Origin: Pseudobutyrivibrio sp. ACV-2
Lineage (GTDB): Bacteria > Bacillota > Clostridia > Lachnospirales > Lachnospiraceae
Direction of reading: 5' to 3'
Length of the DNA: 64,000 nt
Assembly: GCF_900107545.1 (NCBI RefSeq)
Contig: NZ_FNQZ01000006.1
Location: 1 to 64,000 of the forward strand
Part shown: piece after piece, positions 24,859 through 34,714 of the stretch
Position numbering within the stretch: position 1 is the stretch's first letter
How the letters are laid out: each line of letters begins with the position of its first letter
Program-made: the position numbers and the translations under genes
The notes under the pieces: generated by a model
The model's database searches: none
Told to the model about the DNA's origin: nothing
Seen by the model: only the letters and a program-made list of their open reading frames with translations

Positions 24859-26916
24859 ATGGAAGCTGTAAAATACAGGAATCGCTTGATGAGATATCTT
24901 AGGTTTCCTCTGTACATGCTTGTTATTTTTGTAATAGGATGTATAGCCTTAGCCTTTGTAGACAAGCGTATTGCGGGCATTATCTCTATATTTGTGCTCA
25001 TCTATGGGATATTGGCCTTCTTATATTATAGGGTTAATCTCAAATCTTTTAAAAACACTATCATCGAGTATGCCGTTCATTACGGCACAGTCCAGAAGGA
25101 GCTGATTAAAAAATTCAGACTCCCTTATGTACTGTTGGATTCCACAGGAAGAATCATGTGGATGAATGAAGAATTCAGCAGGCTTGTGGACAAAAATAAG
25201 ACTTACAACAAGTCTATCACTTCAATCTTCTCTGAGATTACCAGAGAGGGAATCGAGCACGCAAAAGATGATAGCTTTGACATTCATTTAGAATACAACG
25301 AGAGACAATATCTTGCATGTCTTCAGCGATTAGACATGACCGAGCCTTTATCAGGCAACAGTATCATTGCAAATTTCGATGGCTCGCCAGACGGTCTGGT
25401 TGCAGTTATTCTCTTTGATGAGACTAAAATGCTTGCTACCAAAGCAAAGGTAGACGACCAGGCTATGGTTATGGCACTTCTTTATATAGATAACTATGAT
25501 GAAGTCTTTGACCAGGTAGAAAACTCTAAGCGTGCAATGCTTTTAGCACTTCTTGATCGCAAGATTAATAAATACTTTGCAGAAGCTGATGCCATCGTTA
25601 GACGTCTTGAAAAAGACAAGATTTTAATTGTTTTCCAGCATAAATACCTGGAGAAATTCGAAAACGACAAATTCTCACTTATTGAGGATATCACCTCAAT
25701 AAAGATGGGAAATGATAGAGATATCACCATCAGTATTGGTATTGGTTTAGGCAGCGAAAGCTACACTCAAAAGGCTCAATATGCTCATATGGCTATTGAC
25801 CTTGCCCTTGCGAGAGGTGGATGCCAGGCTGTTATTAAAAATGGTCAGAGAGTTTCATACTACGGCACACATGGTAAGGAAGTAGAGCGTACCACACGAG
25901 TTAAAGCCAGAGTTAAAGCCCAGGCTCTTCGCGAGCTGATGGAATCAAGAGAGCGCATCATCGTTATGGGCCACAACCTTTCAGATGCAGATTGCCTTGG
26001 TGCATCAGTTGGAGTTTTCTGTGCTGGTCGCCAAATCGGAAAGCCTGTAAATATCGTGATTGATACCATTACAAGCTCAATGAGACCAGTGGTTGAGAGC
26101 TTTACAGAAAAGGATGAATATCCTGATGATATGTTTATCACCAGTGAGCAGGCGCTGAATTTGTGTAATGACAACACACTTGTCATGGTTGTTGATACCA
26201 ACAGACCAAGCTATGTGGAATGTCCTGCACTCCTTAATAAAAACAAAAATATTGTTGTAATTGATCACCACAGACAGGTAGAAGAGGTTATTGAAAATCC
26301 AATCCTCTCTTATATCGAGCCATACGCATCATCTGCAAGTGAGATGATTGCAGAGGTGCTGCAGTACTTTGCAGAAAAAATCAGCATCAATCCTACAGAA
26401 GCAGATTGCATTTACGCAGGTATTCTTATCGACACCAACAACTTCATGACAAAAACAGGTGTCAGAACCTTTGAAGCTGCTGCTTTCCTTAGAAGAAACG
26501 GTGCTGAGGTTACCAGAGTCCGCAAGATGCTTCGTGAAAATATGGAGACTTATAAGGCTAGAGCTGAGGTAGTTAGAAACGCTCAGACCTACAGAGGAGC
26601 ATTTGCTATTTCAGAATGTGAGCCAGACGGACAGCTTGAGTCACCAACAGTTATTGGCGCTCAGGCAGCCAACGAATTGCTTAATATCGTAGGTATCAAG
26701 GCATCCTTTGTACTTACAAAATTCATGGATAAAATATACATCAGCTCACGTTCAATCGATGAGATTGACGTTCAATGTATTATGGCCCGCCTAGGTGGTG
26801 GTGGCCATATCAACATGGCTGGTGCACAGGTTCAAAACCGAACCCTTGAGGAAGTTCACAAGGATTTGGAGGCTACTATAGATAAAATGCTAGAAGAAGG
26901 AGAAATCAAACTATGA
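24859..26916 (+). CDS. gdpP: Cyclic-di-AMP phosphodiesterase GdpP
   Basis: A 685-residue membrane enzyme that hydrolyses c-di-AMP to pApA. Order: two membrane helices (about 15-60), PAS-like domain, degenerate GGDEF domain in which the signature is replaced by RRLEKDKIL, then DHH ([32 protein letters not shown] near residue 467) and DHHA1 ([12 protein letters not shown]). The gdpP-rplI-dnaB order is conserved in many Firmicutes. Its stop overlaps the start of rplI by 4 nt. Confidence 0.93.
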   Translation: MEAVKYRNRLMRYLRFPLYMLVIFVIGCIALAFVDKRIAGIISIFVLIYGILAFLYYRVNLKSFKNTIIEYAVHYGTVQKELIKKFRLPYVLLDSTGRIMWMNEEFSRLVDKNKTYNKSITSIFSEITREGIEHAKDDSFDIHLEYNERQYLACLQRLDMTEPLSGNSIIANFDGSPDGLVAVILFDETKMLATKAKVDDQAMVMALLYIDNYDEVFDQVENSKRAMLLALLDRKINKYFAEADAIVRRLEKDKILIVFQHKYLEKFENDKFSLIEDITSIKMGNDRDITISIGIGLGSESYTQKAQYAHMAIDLALARGGCQAVIKNGQRVSYYGTHGKEVERTTRVKARVKAQALRELMESRERIIVMGHNLSDADCLGASVGVFCAGRQIGKPVNIVIDTITSSMRPVVESFTEKDEYPDDMFITSEQALNLCNDNTLVMVVDTNRPSYVECPALLNKNKNIVVIDHHRQVEEVIENPILSYIEPYASSASEMIAEVLQYFAEKISINPTEADCIYAGILIDTNNFMTKTGVRTFEAAAFLRRNGAEVTRVRKMLRENMETYKARAEVVRNAQTYRGAFAISECEPDGQLESPTVIGAQAANELLNIVGIKASFVLTKFMDKIYISSRSIDEIDVQCIMARLGGGGHINMAGAQVQNRTLEEVHKDLEATIDKMLEEGEIKL

Positions 26917-27359
26917 AGGTAATATTACTTCAGGATGTTAAGTCCCTTGGAAAGAAGGGCGAGATAGTTGAGGTAAGCGAGGGCTATGCAAGAAATATGC
27001 TCTTCAAGAAGAAGCTTGGCGTTGAAGCTACAAACGCAGCACTTAACGACTTAAAGCTTCAGAATAAACATGACGAAAAGGTTGCTCAGGAAAATTATGA
27101 GTCAGCTGTTGCATTCAGCAAGGAAATTGAGGAATGGAAGGTAGAAACTACCATCAAAACAGGCGAGGGCGGACGTACCTTCGGTTCAGTTTCTACTAAG
27201 GAAATCGCTGAGGCTGCAAAAAAGCAGTACGGCAAGGAAATCGACAAGAAAAAGATTGTATTAGAAGACCCAATCAGAGCACTTGGTACTTATGAAGTAA
27301 AGGTTAAGCTTCACCCAAAGGTAACAGCAACACTTAGAGTTCATGTAAGTGATAAGTAA
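26913..27359 (+). CDS. rplI: 50S ribosomal protein L9
   Basis: A 148-residue L9 of normal length: N-terminal domain [17 protein letters not shown]...GYARNMLF, long connecting helix, then C-terminal domain with [11 protein letters not shown] and [13 protein letters not shown]. It binds 23S rRNA in the large subunit. The ATGA overlap with gdpP indicates coupled translation. Confidence 0.96.
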   Translation: MKVILLQDVKSLGKKGEIVEVSEGYARNMLFKKKLGVEATNAALNDLKLQNKHDEKVAQENYESAVAFSKEIEEWKVETTIKTGEGGRTFGSVSTKEIAEAAKKQYGKEIDKKKIVLEDPIRALGTYEVKVKLHPKVTATLRVHVSDK

Positions 27360-27401
27360 TCATCAATACCACTTATCGCAGAAGGAAAATAAGGACAATA
27401 C

Positions 27402-28751
27402 ATGGAAGACGTAATTCGCAGACAAATGCCTAATTCCCTAGAAGCTGAGCAGTCTGTCATCGGTTCTATGATTGTAGACAGAGACACAATCGTAGAATGT
27501 TCAGAGATCCTTCTAAAGGAGGATTTCTATCATCAGCAGTACGGGATATTATTCGAGGCGATAGTAGAGCTTTACAATGCAAACGAACCGGTGGATGAGG
27601 TTACTCTCCAAAACAAGCTTAAGGAAAAGGGCGTTTCCCCAGAGGTTGCATCCCTTGAGTATATCCAACAGCTTGTACTGGGGGTTCCAACCACAGTTAA
27701 TGCAAAAAGCTATGCCAACATTGTCAAGGATAAGGCGATACTCAGAAACATAATTAAAGTAAATCAAAACATTGAAAATATGTGCTTTGAAGGCACAGAG
27801 GAAGTAGATACAATTTTAAATCAGACAGAAAAGGATATCTTTTCACTGGTTCAAAACAGAGGCAATTCAGATTATGTACCTATCAAACAGGTAGTAATGA
27901 ATGCCATTGCCAAAATCGACTCTGCCTCAAAGCAAAAGGGTGTTGTAACAGGTATTCCAACAGGCTTCATCGATTTGGATAGACAGACAGCAGGCCTTCA
28001 GCCATCAGACCTGATTCTGATAGCTGCCCGTCCTTCAATGGGTAAAACTGCCTTCGTACTTAACCTGGCACAGCACATCACACTTAGAGAGCATTTATGT
28101 GCAGCTATATTTTCACTGGAAATGTCAAAGGAGCAGCTGGTTAACCGTCTATTTGCCCTTGAATCAAGGGTAGACGCACAAAAGCTCCGTACAGGTAACC
28201 TTCAGGAGGCCGACTGGGAAAACCTCATCGAAGGCGCAGGAAAAATCGGTAATTCAAAGCTTATTATCGATGATACACCGGGTATTTCAATCAGTGAGTT
28301 GAGAAGTAAGTGTAGAAAATTCAAGATGGAGATGGGACTTTCTATCATCATCATTGACTACTTACAGTTGATGTCAGGAAATGGCAAATCAGAAAGTAGA
28401 CAGCAGGAAATCTCAGAAATTTCACGTTCACTAAAGGCTTTGGCCCGTGAGCTTAACGTTCCTGTTATTGCGCTTTCACAGCTTTCACGAGCTGTTGAGC
28501 AGCGTCCAGACCATAGACCTATGATGTCTGACCTTCGTGAATCCGGAGCCATCGAGCAGGATGCGGACGTGGTTATGTTCATCTACCGTGATGATTACTA
28601 CAATCACGACACAGAGTTAAAGGGCGTTTCGGAAATTATTGTAGCTAAACAGAGAAATGGTCCTATAGGAACAATAGAGCTGACATGGCTTCCAGAATAC
28701 ACAAGATTTGCTAATAGAGATAGAAGTCAGTATTCTAATAGAGAAGAATAG
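27402..28751 (+). CDS. dnaB: Replicative DNA helicase DnaB
   Basis: A 449-residue hexameric replicative helicase. The N-terminal domain begins MPNSLEAEQSVIGSM; the RecA-like domain has Walker A ARPSMGKTAFVLN (near 208), IIIDYLQLMS and ALSQLSRAVEQRPDHRP. It unwinds the chromosome at replication forks. It is the third gene of the gdpP-rplI-dnaB unit, 42 nt after rplI. Confidence 0.96.
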   Translation: MEDVIRRQMPNSLEAEQSVIGSMIVDRDTIVECSEILLKEDFYHQQYGILFEAIVELYNANEPVDEVTLQNKLKEKGVSPEVASLEYIQQLVLGVPTTVNAKSYANIVKDKAILRNIIKVNQNIENMCFEGTEEVDTILNQTEKDIFSLVQNRGNSDYVPIKQVVMNAIAKIDSASKQKGVVTGIPTGFIDLDRQTAGLQPSDLILIAARPSMGKTAFVLNLAQHITLREHLCAAIFSLEMSKEQLVNRLFALESRVDAQKLRTGNLQEADWENLIEGAGKIGNSKLIIDDTPGISISELRSKCRKFKMEMGLSIIIIDYLQLMSGNGKSESRQQEISEISRSLKALARELNVPVIALSQLSRAVEQRPDHRPMMSDLRESGAIEQDADVVMFIYRDDYYNHDTELKGVSEIIVAKQRNGPIGTIELTWLPEYTRFANRDRSQYSNREE

Positions 28752-28752
28752 G

Positions 28753-28812
28753 CATAACGGGAAAGCGTACATTGAAGATTGCCTGAGGCAAAGTGGTGCG
28801 CTGTGGCAAACA
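28753..28812. repeat. Hairpin element, copy A
   Basis: Read on the minus strand it has the plan GTTTGCCAC - stem (AGCGCAC...GTACGCT) - inner hairpin TTGCC-TCA-GGCAA - CTTCAAT - CCCGTTA. It is closely related to copy B at 29548-29600, with stem bases changed on both sides. It lies between the dnaB stop and the convergent terminator. Confidence 0.65.
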
Positions 28813-28814
28813 AA

Positions 28815-28839
28815 AAAGAGGCTGTTTAAGCCTCTTTTT
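28815..28839. terminator. Convergent terminator of dnaB and the DUF1858 gene
   Basis: AAAGAGGCT (28815-28823) and AGCCTCTTT (28829-28837) form a perfect 9-bp stem with T residues on one side and A residues on the other. Confidence 0.8.
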
Positions 28840-28848
28840 ATATGCTCT

Positions 28849-29055
28849 TTAAGCTTTTGAATCAAGAAATGTGTTGATTTCCTCAACGAGATCATCAGCG
28901 TCGATACCGTGTACCATAGCTGCCTCCTCGATTGTTTCCATCTGTGAAGATGGGCATCCAAGGCAGTGCATACCGATATTAAGTAAAATAGGAGCTACAT
29001 CAGCATCAATCTGAAGAAGCTCGCCAATCATAGTAGACTTTGAAACTCTTGCCAT
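28849..29055 (-). CDS. DUF1858 domain protein (CxxC, possible redox or metal role)
   Basis: A 68-residue protein that is essentially one DUF1858 domain: MIGELLQIDADVAPILLN, then GMHCLGCPSSQMETIEEAA with a CxxC pair. Such domains are found alone or next to hydroxylamine-reductase/hybrid-cluster-type and Fe-S proteins; their function is not established. The frame runs open to 29175, but the ATG at 29055 follows GGAAGG and starts the conserved domain. The ferredoxin gene lies divergently upstream. Confidence 0.75.
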   Translation of the reverse strand: MARVSKSTMIGELLQIDADVAPILLNIGMHCLGCPSSQMETIEEAAMVHGIDADDLVEEINTFLDSKA

Positions 29056-29244
29056 TTTAGACTTCCTTCCTTTCATTAAATTCTCAAATGATAATAACAT
29101 GTAAAAAGGTTTTTCGCAATCAATTAATGGTACTAATTTGTGTACACAATTTAAACTTCTGTTAGCCACAATCAACGCAAGTTAGTCTATATGAACAGCT
29201 CAACGCCCTATATTTACTGTATTTTTAAAAATACATTTCTGTTC

Positions 29245-29273
29245 TTGAATTAGACACAATTTAGGTGTATGAT
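29245..29273 (+). promoter_or_regulatory. Promoter of the ferredoxin gene
   Basis: TTGAAT (29245-29250), a 17-nt spacer, TATGAT (29268-29273). Confidence 0.7.
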
Positions 29274-29298
29274 GAATTCATCACATTGAAGTTGATAA

Positions 29299-29505
<207 letters not shown>

Positions 29506-29512
29506 TAGAAGC

Positions 29513-29602
29513 ATATAGGAGGGACCCACTTGTGGGAGGAACCTGTTTGCCACGGCACACCATTGCCGAAGGCAATCTTTAAATGTGTGCCTTCCCGTTA
29601 AA
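29513..29602 (+). repeat. Hairpin element, copy B (after ferredoxin)
   Basis: Two structured halves. The first is GGAGGGACCC, a short loop, GGGAGG, closed by ATAGG/CCTGT (29515-29546). The second is stem GGCACAC/GTGTGCC (29554-29560 with 29585-29591) enclosing C, the hairpin ATTGCC-GAA-GGCAAT (29562-29576) and CTTTAAAT. Copies A and C share these features with paired changes in the stems. Confidence 0.7.
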
Positions 29603-29643
29603 GGGGTTACCCTAATAGCTTAATCAAGAAATCCGGTTAATAA

Positions 29644-29678
29644 AAATGACCTGCATCGAGCAGGTCATTTTTTTTGCT
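29644..29678. terminator. Convergent terminator of ferredoxin and mecA
   Basis: AAATGACCTGC (29644-29654) and GCAGGTCATTT (29660-29670) form a perfect 11-bp stem followed by a long T-run. Confidence 0.85.
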
Positions 29679-29685
29679 TTTTTAA

Positions 29686-30435
29686 TTAGATAAGAGCAAG
29701 CTTTTGAATAGCATCACCCTTAAGCATTGTCTCATAGTGTTCTGACATATACGCATCTGTGCCAACCACAAAATTCTGTTGATCACTGTATTCTGCTAGT
29801 ATATTGCAGACTTTGTTGTAAACCTCAGCAGTATCGTTAGACTTGCTGACAACAAGATAGTATTTATTATCAAATGGACTCTTATAGAGAGAATTTTTGC
29901 CGTTGTAGAATGTTGCAAGGACAGTGGATAACTTGAGGACATCATCTAGACTGTCGAAAACAAACATCTTTGTAATATCTACAGGTAATCCTTTTTTAGC
30001 TGCCTTCTCAGGTGAAGTAGCTATAGCTTCCTGAGCCTTTGCAAGTAAGCTGTTGAATATGTTAAGAATGTCATCAGCTGCAGCCTCGTTAAATGGCTTA
30101 GCAGGAGCATCCGCAATATTCATATCATCGTCATCATAATCATCATCGTCTTCAGAGAAGCGAGAGAAGCGAGTATCTAGCTCATCGGGGCTCTCTACCT
30201 TTGTAACAAGAAGTACGATAGATTCTGATGAAAGGGGTATGGCTTCAATCATAAGTGGAATATCCTCCGCTTCGAAGCCGTATTGATATGCAGCCTGCTC
30301 CATTAACTCTCTGAAAAGCTCTCGTGCCTTGGTAGACCCATAGGCAAGCTCGGAAAGCTTAATGTGACGGCTAATTAAATCTTCTCTGGATAGAGTGCAT
30401 CTGATCTGGTTCTCGTTGATTTTTTCAATTTTCAT
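29686..30435 (-). CDS. mecA: MecA family adaptor protein
   Basis: A 249-residue adaptor for the ClpCP protease. The N-terminal part (MKIEKINENQIRCTLSREDL) recognises substrates. A very acidic linker (EDDDDYDDDDM) precedes the C-terminal ClpC-binding domain (MFVFDSLDDVLKLS, LYKSPFDNKYYLVV). In Bacillus the homologue delivers ComK and other regulators for degradation; targets here are unknown. GGGAGGTGATTTT precedes the ATG. AT-rich TATAAT-like repeats lie at 30487-30504 upstream. Confidence 0.9.
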   Translation of the reverse strand: MKIEKINENQIRCTLSREDLISRHIKLSELAYGSTKARELFRELMEQAAYQYGFEAEDIPLMIEAIPLSSESIVLLVTKVESPDELDTRFSRFSEDDDDYDDDDMNIADAPAKPFNEAAADDILNIFNSLLAKAQEAIATSPEKAAKKGLPVDITKMFVFDSLDDVLKLSTVLATFYNGKNSLYKSPFDNKYYLVVSKSNDTAEVYNKVCNILAEYSDQQNFVVGTDAYMSEHYETMLKGDAIQKLALI

Positions 30436-30601
30436 AAAATCACCTCCCGAATCGAAATAAGATGCTGGAACATTTCTTGTTCGACTATTATATATATATT
30501 ATATCGGAAAGTAAAGGAAAGTTCTTCTTATTTTAGTGAGAAAAGTATAAAATTTTTCTTAAGGAATAATTACAGAAAAATATTTATTTGCAAAAAAGTG
30601 C

Positions 30602-30630
30602 TTGCAAAATAATTCTGACTGTGATATAAA
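30602..30630 (+). promoter_or_regulatory. Promoter of the kinase gene
   Basis: TTGCAA (30602-30607), 17 nt, TATAAA (30625-30630) with an extended TGA before it. Transcription would start near 30637, which excludes the longer reading frame beginning at 30602. Confidence 0.65.
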
Positions 30631-30673
30631 ATTATCCGCGAGATGCTTTTTCCGAAAGGAAGGAGCAAAACCT

Positions 30674-31981
30674 ATGATACCAAAAGGTATTGATGACAAG
30701 TACGAAGTAATTCGAATACTGCAAGAGACAGCAGCTACAGCAGTTTTACTTGTCAATTATAAAAAGGTAGGAGCATTAAGAATTCTTAAGGCTATTCACA
30801 AAGCCGATTCTAATGCGAACAGCATCCTATCCGAAGCACATCTTTTACAGGGATTTAAATCATCCCAAATACCCACATTATACGAAGTAGAAGAAACAGA
30901 TGAGTTTTTCTATTTAGTTGAAGAATTTGTAGAGGGAATATCTCTACGGGAGTATCTACAAAAAAATAAACTTGAAAGAAATCAGCTTTTACATATATCC
31001 ATAGAGCTATGTAAAATTGTTGAATGCCTACATACGGCAGGAAGTGAGCCGGTCATTTACCGGGATATGAAGCCTGAACACGTCTATTTGGCAGGAGATG
31101 ATATTAAACTGATAGATTTTGGTATAGCTATTTTGAAATCCAATGCTAAAAATGCCAAAGCTATGGGTACAAAAGGCTGGGCTGCGCCTGAACAACTAAA
31201 GGGCGAGGCACTTGACGAGGGTTGTGATATATACGGCCTTGGAAAAGTAATCGAGTTTATGCAGATGAACAGTTATGGGAAAGATGATTTTAGAATTAAA
31301 CAGATTGTAGAATATGCAACAAAAGAAAATCCAAAGGATAGATTTTCTGCAGTTGAAGAAATGAGGGCTAGTCTTGAAAGTCTTCAGGGAGCAAGAGTTA
31401 ATGATAAAATCGGAAAAAAGCATCTCGAAAGAAAAATAGCGGTTATAGGTGGAGGGCCATCAGTTGGAACAACACGAATAGCCATGTCCCTTTGTCGATT
31501 TTTCAATAGAAAGAAAATCGATTGCTATTACAGGGATATCGAAAAAGACACAGTACTTAAACTATGGAAAAATCTGAAGAATGCCAAGCTAAGAAAGGGT
31601 GTTTTATACCACGACAGCTTTCAGGGTATCCTCGAATACGGGGAGACTGTAGAGCATTATAAGGCTCCGGATGGTTTGTATATTTATGACTGTGGATCAA
31701 GTAAAGAAATACCACTTGGTACAGATATTATTTTGTATGTAGTAGGTGGAGCACCTTGGCAGCAGGTGGATGAATATCCGGCCTGGATAACAGATGAAAA
31801 TGTGTATGTTATAAACAATTTTTCAGATAGAGTTACAGCAATTACGCTTGCCAGGGAAATTAAAAAGAAAGTTTATAGGTATCCAACAGTACAGGATTCA
31901 GAGTTTTCATGGAATGAGGAAAAAGTTTTTTCAGCGATTTTTAAGAATAAAAAAGATTTGTTTATTGGTCAACAACAATAA
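30674..31981 (+). CDS. Ser/Thr protein kinase fused to a MinD/TadZ-like domain
   Basis: A 435-residue two-domain protein. Residues 1-240 are a Hanks-type kinase: Lys in LRILKAI, catalytic loop VIYRDMKPEHVYL (near 128; HRD becomes YRD), LIDFGIAI and GTKGWAAPEQL. The glycine-rich loop is poor (ILQETAATAVLL). Residues ~253-435 begin IAVIGGGPSVGTTRIAMSLC and look like a MinD/CpaE-type fold with a degenerate P-loop lacking the GKT lysine. No membrane segment or PASTA repeats are present, unlike PknB. The start at 30674 follows AAGGAGC and lies downstream of the promoter. The next gene overlaps its end and encodes a similar ATPase-like domain. Confidence 0.8.
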   Translation: MIPKGIDDKYEVIRILQETAATAVLLVNYKKVGALRILKAIHKADSNANSILSEAHLLQGFKSSQIPTLYEVEETDEFFYLVEEFVEGISLREYLQKNKLERNQLLHISIELCKIVECLHTAGSEPVIYRDMKPEHVYLAGDDIKLIDFGIAILKSNAKNAKAMGTKGWAAPEQLKGEALDEGCDIYGLGKVIEFMQMNSYGKDDFRIKQIVEYATKENPKDRFSAVEEMRASLESLQGARVNDKIGKKHLERKIAVIGGGPSVGTTRIAMSLCRFFNRKKIDCYYRDIEKDTVLKLWKNLKNAKLRKGVLYHDSFQGILEYGETVEHYKAPDGLYIYDCGSSKEIPLGTDIILYVVGGAPWQQVDEYPAWITDENVYVINNFSDRVTAITLAREIKKKVYRYPTVQDSEFSWNEEKVFSAIFKNKKDLFIGQQQ

Positions 31982-32564
31982 AAATAACAAGAAGACAAAA
32001 AGAAAGCAAATATGCGTGGTTGGTGTATCTCCGAAATCGGGCGTAACACATATATGTCTTAGTCTTGCAAATTTTATTCACTCAGTTCTAAGGCAAAAGG
32101 TCATCTACATAGAGCATAGGGCTGACAGTAGCCTGCTTGGTGTAGTTGGCGAAAATCAGGTGAAGATTGGAGAATTAAGTGGCTATAAATATAAGGGTGT
32201 AAATTATGTGCTGACTAATGATGTAAGTACAATCTACAAGCTTATGTCGCAAACAAATTGCTGGATTATCATAGATATGAGTAAATTGACTAAAGAGACA
32301 AAAACCATATTTAACAATTGCAATAGACGAATCGTAATAGGGTCTTTAAGACCTTGGTGTGAAAGAGATTACTATAGATTTATCGATAAAAATATAGAAC
32401 AAAGAGAGATAAATCAAGTGAAATTTTATAATATAAATAAACAAAAAAACAAAAACCATTTTAAACAAATCTATGGTCAAAATCTCTATGAAATACCGTA
32501 TATTGAGGACCCTTTTTCTTTAAAGGAAGAAGAATTTGATGGATTGATTGATATGCTTCAGTAG
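31965..32564 (+). CDS. MinD/CpaE-like ATPase-fold protein
   Basis: About 199 residues in a frame that overlaps the kinase gene. It opens with a Lys-rich tail and then ICVVGVSPKSGVTHICLSLA, a P-loop-like turn of the MinD/TadZ superfamily without the usual GK(T/S). Later blocks are WIIIDMSKLTKETK and NLYEIPYIEDPFSLKEEEF. The start is uncertain: an ATG at 31848 or 31914 would overlap the kinase by 134 or 68 nt, and a TTG at 31965 by 17 nt. None has a good RBS, which suggests coupling to the kinase. It resembles the second half of the kinase protein. Confidence 0.65.
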   Translation: MVNNNKNNKKTKRKQICVVGVSPKSGVTHICLSLANFIHSVLRQKVIYIEHRADSSLLGVVGENQVKIGELSGYKYKGVNYVLTNDVSTIYKLMSQTNCWIIIDMSKLTKETKTIFNNCNRRIVIGSLRPWCERDYYRFIDKNIEQREINQVKFYNINKQKNKNHFKQIYGQNLYEIPYIEDPFSLKEEEFDGLIDMLQ

Positions 32565-32835
32565 CTGCAGGAAGGAGTTGTGGAATAAGTCATATGAATT
32601 CATAGTGGTTTAGACGATGTCAGTATCACAATCGTTTGAATCTACAAAAACACTGATTTAAGAAAAAAAGACGAAAAATAACTCTTCTTTAACTATTCTT
32701 AGTGAGGTATATGTATTAAAGAAGTTTCAGAAGGGGTAATAAAAGAATATAAATGTGTTTTTGATTTTGGAGCGGACAGTCCGCTCCATTTTTGTGTATA
32801 TGAGTATTAGTAAAGTGGAATTTGACAAAGTGTTT
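32565..32835. other. Intergenic region
   Basis: It contains a terminator hairpin at 32769-32793 and the promoter of the GH18 gene. I see no gene or further repeat in the AT-rich part before 32760. Confidence 0.5.
32769..32793 (+). terminator. Terminator of the kinase/MinD-like unit
   Basis: GGAGCGGA (32769-32776) pairs with TCCGCTCC (32780-32787), followed by ATTTTTG. Confidence 0.75.
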
Positions 32836-32844
32836 TGTTATACT
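32836..32844 (+). promoter_or_regulatory. Extended -10 promoter of the GH18 gene
   Basis: TGTTATACT is an extended -10 element with TGGAAT 17 nt upstream as a weak -35. Confidence 0.5.
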
Positions 32845-32879
32845 TTACAAGAAGTATGACTTTATGAGAGGACAAAAAT

Positions 32880-34610
32880 ATGAGCAATCGTAGAAGAAGG
32901 AAGAGACATATAATCCCTAGAGGATACATATATATTGCAGCAGCTGTTATAGCGCTAGTACTTGTGATTGGAGGTATTTACGGTATCAAAAAATATGCTC
33001 CTACAAAAGAGCATATGGAGCTTTCAGATTATTTCTATACTGGCCATGAAAATGAGATGGCTGTCATATTAGACGGAGATTACAAAGAAAGCACTGAAGA
33101 GGAGCCAAACGGCTATGCCATAATAAAAGATGGCAAGCCTTACCTTGAGCTTCAGTTCGTAAAGGATTATCTGGATGATGGCTATGTCTATGACAATACA
33201 GAAGCTACACTTAGATATGCTACAGACAAAGAAGTCTACACCGCAAATGCAGGAAGCGCAGATTATACAATCGATAAAAGTGTAAACAACCTTGGTCATG
33301 AGGCAGTTGTGGCACAGGGGAATGCTGTTTTTATCTCAGTGGATTATTTATCGCTTTTGACAGATTTTGGTTACACAGTCTATGATTCTCCAGCCAGAAT
33401 ATATGTAGATACAGTTGGCACAGAAAAAAACATGGCTTCTGTGAAGCATAAATCTCAAATTAGAAGATTGAACGGCCCAAAGAGCCCTGTTTTAGAGGAT
33501 GTGACAAAGGGCGAGTCACTTTATGTTGTTAGAGATACAGGCAAATGGAGTTTTGTAGTATCAGAAAATGGTGTCATGGGCTACATCAAAAATAGAGCCT
33601 TTGCAAATACCGAAACAGAAAAAGTTAAGGCAAGCTTACCAGACCGTGAGTACAAGCACATGTTAGTAGGCGAGGATATAAGTTTGATTTGGCATCAGGT
33701 CACTGCTCAGGCAGCAAATGGTGATATCGCAAATGTTCTTGCAAGTTCAGGAAATATTGATGTTATTTCTCCAACATGGTTTTATTTAAATGATAACCAT
33801 GGTGGAATCGCATCCATAGCAAACAGCAACTATGTGTCTACATGCCATGCCAAGGGTGTTCAGGTATGGGGTCTTGTAAGCAATCTGGAAGATTCCTCAG
33901 TGGATACCACAACAGTATTAAACACAACAAGCGCTCGTGATAATCTGGTAAATAACTTGATTGCTCAGGCTATCACTTACAGTCTTGATGGTATCAATGT
34001 AGATATTGAGCAGCTTTCCGGGGAGGCTGCAGATGGATATATCCAGTTTATCAAGGAGCTTTCCATCAAATGCGAGAAGAACGATATAGTTCTTTCAGTT
34101 GATAATTATGTGCCTACTGCATCGTCTGCAATCTATAGCAGAAAAGAGCAGGCAAAATATGCAGACTATGTGATTATCATGGGGTATGATGAACACTACG
34201 CAGGCAGCGAAGAGGCAGGATCTGTGGCATCCCTGGGATGGGTTGCCCAGGGTATAAAGGATACATTGGATGAGGTTCCTGCAGAACAGGTGATTCTTGG
34301 AATCCCTCTTTATTGCAGAGTATGGGCGGTTTCAGCAGATGGCAGTGTAGATAGCACAGCATATGGAATGAATGCTATCCAAAGCTATTTAAAAACAAAC
34401 GGAGTAAACACTTCCTGGGATGAATCTTTAGGACAGTATTATGGTGAGTACACCAAGGGTGATGTAACTTACAAGATTTGGGTTGAAGATGATACTTCTA
34501 TCGAGAAAAAACTTCAGCTTATTGATGAAAATAAACTAGCTGGAGGTGCTTTCTGGAAAAAGGGATTTGACAGCACAGGAATCTGGAATGTTATTGTTAA
34601 ATACCTGTAA
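32880..34610 (+). CDS. Membrane-anchored glycoside hydrolase family 18 protein with SH3-like domain
   Basis: A 576-residue protein: basic N-terminus (RRRRKRH), one membrane helix (about 18-38), a copper-amine-oxidase-like/stalk region, an SH3-like segment (about 185-245, KWSFVVSENGVMGYIK), then a GH18 barrel (about 260-576). The catalytic motif reads DGINVDIEQ (Glu near residue 376), keeping the proton-donor Glu. The layout resembles YaaH/YdhD-type peptidoglycan N-acetylglucosaminidases, so a cell-wall role is likely; chitin degradation is less likely. The RBS is GAGAGGAC. Confidence 0.85.
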   Translation: MSNRRRRKRHIIPRGYIYIAAAVIALVLVIGGIYGIKKYAPTKEHMELSDYFYTGHENEMAVILDGDYKESTEEEPNGYAIIKDGKPYLELQFVKDYLDDGYVYDNTEATLRYATDKEVYTANAGSADYTIDKSVNNLGHEAVVAQGNAVFISVDYLSLLTDFGYTVYDSPARIYVDTVGTEKNMASVKHKSQIRRLNGPKSPVLEDVTKGESLYVVRDTGKWSFVVSENGVMGYIKNRAFANTETEKVKASLPDREYKHMLVGEDISLIWHQVTAQAANGDIANVLASSGNIDVISPTWFYLNDNHGGIASIANSNYVSTCHAKGVQVWGLVSNLEDSSVDTTTVLNTTSARDNLVNNLIAQAITYSLDGINVDIEQLSGEAADGYIQFIKELSIKCEKNDIVLSVDNYVPTASSAIYSRKEQAKYADYVIIMGYDEHYAGSEEAGSVASLGWVAQGIKDTLDEVPAEQVILGIPLYCRVWAVSADGSVDSTAYGMNAIQSYLKTNGVNTSWDESLGQYYGEYTKGDVTYKIWVEDDTSIEKKLQLIDENKLAGGAFWKKGFDSTGIWNVIVKYL

Positions 34611-34679
34611 TAGTTCTGAAAAACACAGAAAAATCATATTTTTCAACGAGTTTGTGGGTGTTTCACAAGGGTAAAAAGA

Positions 34680-34707
34680 TTGTGTTCTAAGGGAAAAGTG
34701 TTATAAT
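34680..34707 (+). promoter_or_regulatory. Promoter of the threonylcarbamoyl-AMP synthase gene
   Basis: TTGTGT (34680-34685), 16 nt, TATAAT (34702-34707) with extended TGT. The expected transcription start falls at or next to the ATG at 34715. Confidence 0.6.
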
Positions 34708-34714
34708 TTTGAGT

